DNA of 44,484 nt, taken from the NCBI GenBank assembly GCA_023390055.1, contig JAEWDP010000127.1, positions 1-44,484 of the forward strand. The letters are read 5' to 3'. Source of the DNA: Pseudomonadota bacterium. GTDB lineage: Bacteria > Pseudomonadota > Alphaproteobacteria > Rhizobiales > Rhizobiaceae. The notes beneath the pieces were generated by a model. It had not been told where the DNA came from. It did no database searches and saw only the letters and a program-made list of their open reading frames with translations. The position numbers and the translations under genes were made by a program. Below are positions 41,590 through 44,484 of the stretch, one piece after another (position 1 is the stretch's first letter; each line of letters begins with the position of its first letter).

Positions 41590-42020
41590 CGGGCGGCTGT
41601 CCGCCCCCGCCGGCAGCCTGCAACCGCTTGATCGTTATGCTGCAAGCCTCCTCAACATTCCGTACGGGAGGATCCAGACGATAGCCCAGTCACAACGTCA
41701 AAGGCGCGCTGATCGCTAAAGAAGTATCTCGCGCCACAGCACGACGTCATGTCGCACCATGGCGACCTGAATAACGCAAACATCACACTGAACTGCGACG
41801 GTTTTGTCCTCCCTGATCCGCTTAACCGGCCGGCCTCCAGCCTTGAAGCTTGGATCATCCGGATCGCGGAGGTCTTCGCCGATGCGTTGAAGCGCGACAT
41901 CGCCCCTTCAATCATGCCTTCCCTCTATGGCCACCCGTCGGCGGCCCGCTCCAAGGACGTCAGCCATGACCTTGACGCGGGAAATCAATGCCGCTGTCAG
42001 GGCGATCTCTTGAAACTTGC
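41590..42020. other. Region without a recognised gene between argC and COX15
   Basis: About 430 bases. Several overlapping open frames exist on both strands; the longest on the minus strand in one frame is 63 codons (41719-41907) with no ATG near its start, and a plus-strand one from 41749 runs into the COX15 end. None has a familiar motif or a ribosome-binding site. It could be remnant coding DNA; I cannot say of what. Confidence 0.4.
41591..41606 (+). terminator. GC-rich hairpin after argC
   Basis: GGGCGG and CCGCCC pair across a four-base loop right after the argC stop. No T-run follows, so termination by it alone is doubtful. Confidence 0.35.
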
Positions 42021-43124
42021 CTAGCCGAGGGCCCTGACTTCTGTCTGCCCGGGGTAGGCTCCAATGAAACCGCGCCAATGGGCGACGGCAAACCCGAGCA
42101 CAACCAGCGCCATTGCCTGATGCAGCAATGCTGTATGCAGATGAACCTGGGACAGGAGCGTCGCGACACCGATAGCAGCCTGGCAAAGGATGAGCGCGAA
42201 CATCAAGACCGCCCGGCGTGCATGGGTTGTCCCCCGTGCGTCGCGCAACATTGTCACCATGTGCCAAATCGCCACCAGCAACAGCGTGTAGGCACCCATG
42301 CGATGAATGAATTGAACTGTCTTTGGATTTTCGAAAAGATTGATCCACCACGGCTGCTGGACAAACAGGTCACCCGGAATGATGGCACCATCCATCAGCG
42401 GCCACGTATTATAGCTCATGCCGGCATGCAATCCGGCCACCAGCGCCCCAAGATAGATCTGCACGAGACAGAGAACTGCAAGTAAAATCGCACCATTCTT
42501 GTTGCGTCGCTCGAAGTTCTGCCTGTCGCTGTGGCGGGCAAGCCCGCGCATGATCCAGACGCTGGCCGCAAAGATCAGGCATGCGATCGTGAGATGTACG
42601 GCAAGGCGGTACTGGGATACGCTCGTCAGCTTGCTCAGGCCGGAAGTGACCATCCACCAGCCGATGAAGCCCTGGAAACCGCCAAGAGCCAGGACCCCCA
42701 CCAATGGCCGCCTGATGATACGTTCGACCCGACCGCTCATCCAGAAATAGAGCAGCGGGATTGCAAAGATCACACCAATGCCCCTGGCCAGAAAGCGATG
42801 AGCCCATTCCCACCAGAAGATCCCCTTGAATGCTTCAAGGGTCATTCCCTTGTTGATCTCCTGGTATTGCGGGATCCGTTTGTAGAGATCGAATTCCTCT
42901 TGCCATTCCTGCGTGGTAAGGGGCGGGATCGCACCGTGGATCGGTTTCCATTCCGTAATCGACAGTCCAGAACCGGTCAGGCGCGTTGCACCTCCGACAA
43001 TGACAAGACAGAAGAGCGTAAAGACGACCAGACCAAGCCATATCCTCACAAGCCGGCGATCACGCTCGCGCTTGAGGTTGTCGCCAGAGATTTCAACTGC
43101 TGTTATATTTGCCACTTGTCTCAT
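42021..43124 (-). CDS. ctaA: Haem A synthase (COX15/CtaA)
   Basis: The 367-residue membrane protein is of the COX15/CtaA family, which turns haem O into haem A for aa3-type cytochrome oxidase. About eight membrane segments are visible. Family marks are G-G-A-T-R-L-T-G-S-G-L-S-I-T-E-W-K-P (about 44-61), the paired His-bearing segments W-W-E-W-A-H-R, H-L-T-I-A, I-H-R-M-G-A-Y and L-L-H-Q-A-M-A. The N-terminus is G-T-G A-T-G; I take the ATG at 43124, with AGGAG just upstream (the GTG at 43127 overlaps that site). It is divergent from the DUF2842 gene, a common alphaproteobacterial neighbour. Confidence 0.96.
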   Translation of the reverse strand: MRQVANITAVEISGDNLKRERDRRLVRIWLGLVVFTLFCLVIVGGATRLTGSGLSITEWKPIHGAIPPLTTQEWQEEFDLYKRIPQYQEINKGMTLEAFKGIFWWEWAHRFLARGIGVIFAIPLLYFWMSGRVERIIRRPLVGVLALGGFQGFIGWWMVTSGLSKLTSVSQYRLAVHLTIACLIFAASVWIMRGLARHSDRQNFERRNKNGAILLAVLCLVQIYLGALVAGLHAGMSYNTWPLMDGAIIPGDLFVQQPWWINLFENPKTVQFIHRMGAYTLLLVAIWHMVTMLRDARGTTHARRAVLMFALILCQAAIGVATLLSQVHLHTALLHQAMALVVLGFAVAHWRGFIGAYPGQTEVRALG

Positions 43125-43267
43125 CACTCCTGCGGAGATTGGCAGGGACGGTCAAAATGCCCCGTTCTCAGGCGTTGATTTGCCCCATGGTCCCATGCAA
43201 AACAACCCCTTGTGCTTTGCGGCATGCCGTCGCGGCCATTTCAGGCACGACTAGCCAGGAGAGTAAA

Positions 43268-43483
43268 ATGCCGCCACGACTGCGAAGCTTCATCGGAACG
43301 ATCCTGATCATCATCCTTGTGATCGTCTATGCGCTCCTTGCAACCACCATTGCCACCCTGACGCTTGCGACCTACCCCTGGTGGACCCACCTGATCTACT
43401 TCTTCTTCTCTGGCCTCTTGTGGATTTTGCCTGCCATGCTGATCATCAAGTGGATGGCCGGACCAAGGCGCGACCAGAACTGA
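43268..43483 (+). CDS. DUF2842 family membrane protein
   Basis: The 71-residue product has two hydrophobic helices (about 8-33 and 39-60) with W-W-T-H-L-I-Y-F-F-F-S-G-L-L-W-I-L-P between and into the second, ending in a basic tail. This fits DUF2842, a small inner-membrane family of alphaproteobacteria often beside COX15. The ATG at 43268 has GGAGAG eight bases upstream; the frame is open further upstream but without such a site. No function is known; the place beside haem A synthase suggests, without proving, a link to oxidase biogenesis. Confidence 0.85.
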   Translation: MPPRLRSFIGTILIIILVIVYALLATTIATLTLATYPWWTHLIYFFFSGLLWILPAMLIIKWMAGPRRDQN

Positions 43484-43805
43484 TTGTTCTCGTTGATTCG
43501 AGGTTCCGGCGCCTCAACCGAAAGTGGCTCGATCGTTTTCAAGAGGCACAGATATGCGAGGCGAGGTGACAAAGACGGTTTGTGCCTCGTTTGACGAAAC
43601 GCGTGGTCCGCTGCAGATGATCGCGTTCACGCAAAGTGCCGCTTTGAATGACTGCGACCTCACCTTGAAATGCCGCGATGCCACTTGGAAGCCGTCCACC
43701 GACAGGTTAACCATCGCAAGAAGCAGACTATGCGGATGAAGTAGCGTAAACCCAATATTGCAAATTCCATTCTATCATTGGTTCTCTCACCGGACCCAAT
43801 CATCC
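43484..43805. other. Region without a recognised gene between DUF2842 and the acetyltransferase
   Basis: About 320 bases. Short frames exist on both strands but none with a good ribosome-binding site or known motif. The promoter of the acetyltransferase gene is probably in its right part, which is more A/T-rich (43730-43790). Confidence 0.45.
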
Positions 43806-44484
43806 ATGCAAAACACGATCGTCCATTCCATCAGCCATGATGTCTCTTGCGCCGCAGATCCGGCGGATCTGCCACGCCTGGATATCAACCACCTCGAACT
43901 CGATATCATACGTGATCCAGCAGCCATTGAAGCAGAATGGCAGACACTTGCGCATCTGCCTCACAACTCACTTTGCCAATGCCCCGCATGGTGTCTTGAC
44001 TGGTGGGCGGCTCATGGAAAAGCCCCGCTCCTGGTTCGCGGTCGACTGGATGGTCGCACCGTGATGATCGTTCCATTGATGTCTTCACGGTGCTTCGGAT
44101 TGAGGATCGCCAGCTTTCCAGGCGGGCGCTTCAACAATCTCAATACAGGCCTGTTCGACGGCGCATTTCCAAACCTCAACACGGACGAACGGGCAATGCT
44201 GTTCAACAAGATGGCGCAGAGCCTGAACGGCCTGATCGACCTTCTTTTGCTCGATACAGTCCCCAAAAGCTTTGCCGGCAGGGACAACCCGCTTCACGGG
44301 CTCGGCTCAGTCGAGCACCAGGATCGTTCATACCAGCTCCCACTACTGGCCGACATGGAACAAACGCTGCGTCAGTTGAACGCGAAGACGCGCAGAAAGA
44401 AATATCGCAACCAGTATCGCAGACTGGAGGCTGCCGGCGGCTTCGAGCATATTTGCCCACACGATGCTGCGGGCCAGCATGATC
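43806..44484 (+). CDS. CelD/BcsL-type acetyltransferase domain protein, cut by window end
   Basis: The frame opened by the ATG at 43806 has no stop before the window ends, so 226 residues are seen. The pattern is that of the GNAT-like CelD/BcsL family (Acetyltransf_6): E-W-Q-T-L-A near 45-50, S-L-C-Q-C-P-A-W-C-L-D-W-W-A-A-H-G at 57-73, P-L-L-V-R-G-R-L-D-G-R, then F-P-G-G-R-F-N-N-L-N-T-G-L-F-D, and K-T-R-R-K-K-Y-R-N-Q-Y-R-R-L near 196-209. The acyl-CoA pocket lies mostly further on, outside the window. Such enzymes act in polysaccharide or cell-envelope modification. No clear ribosome-binding site precedes the ATG, so the start is less certain than the frame. Confidence 0.8.
   Translation, partial: MQNTIVHSISHDVSCAADPADLPRLDINHLELDIIRDPAAIEAEWQTLAHLPHNSLCQCPAWCLDWWAAHGKAPLLVRGRLDGRTVMIVPLMSSRCFGLRIASFPGGRFNNLNTGLFDGAFPNLNTDERAMLFNKMAQSLNGLIDLLLLDTVPKSFAGRDNPLHGLGSVEHQDRSYQLPLLADMEQTLRQLNAKTRRKKYRNQYRRLEAAGGFEHICPHDAAGQHD

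Overview
The window is chromosomal DNA from an alphaproteobacterium of the order Hyphomicrobiales (Rhizobiales), most likely Rhizobiaceae-like. The evidence is the nuoABCDEF-x-G order with a NuoE carrying a long C-terminal extension, the clpP-clpX-lon-hup block, the rplM-rpsI-speB-argC run, the short-type ArgC, the COX15/DUF2842 pair and the FixK/FNR-type box. Genus cannot be fixed by reading alone. I see no insertion sequence, phage, CRISPR array or plasmid function; most of the window is core genome.

Layout. 1-6127 (minus): complex I genes nuoA-B-C-D-E-F, an unnamed gene, and the first codons of nuoG. 6401-6813: tRNA-Asp (minus) and tRNA-Val (plus). 7086-12846 (minus): a four-gene iron/haem-type cluster made of a TonB-dependent receptor, an SbmA/YddA-type fused ABC transporter, a HemS/ChuX-like protein and a ChaN-like protein. 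13556-24475: a YigZ-family protein, a DUF4139 exported protein preceded by a possible small coupled ORF, the YhaO-YhaN nuclease/ATPase pair, an aldo/keto reductase and a periplasmic phytase-like protein. 24703-30160 (minus): HU, Lon, ClpX and ClpP, with good terminators after hup, lon and clpX. 30499-38374: a membrane diguanylate cyclase, gamma-glutamyltransferase, an orphan cytochrome P450, O-acetylhomoserine sulfhydrylase, a DUF6455 protein behind a very good FNR/FixK class II promoter, a CoA-binding protein and a hotdog thioesterase. 38437-41589 (plus): rplM-rpsI with a strong promoter and structured leader, then an agmatinase-family gene and argC. 42021-44484: COX15 (haem A synthase), DUF2842, and the start of a CelD/BcsL-type acetyltransferase cut by the window end.

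How the parts fit. Complex I, haem A synthase and the haem/iron cluster all serve aerobic respiration and its cofactors. Lon, ClpXP and HU form the usual proteostasis/nucleoid block. The most notable items are: the haem-type cluster, which has an SbmA/YddA-family ABC protein where a periplasmic-binding-protein haem importer would be expected; the same helix-hairpin-like domain in both the NuoE tail and the unnamed protein before NuoG; the DUF6455 gene with an FNR-type site placed exactly where a class II activator site should be; and two small ORFs with good translation signals. These rest on reading the sequence; no database search was possible.
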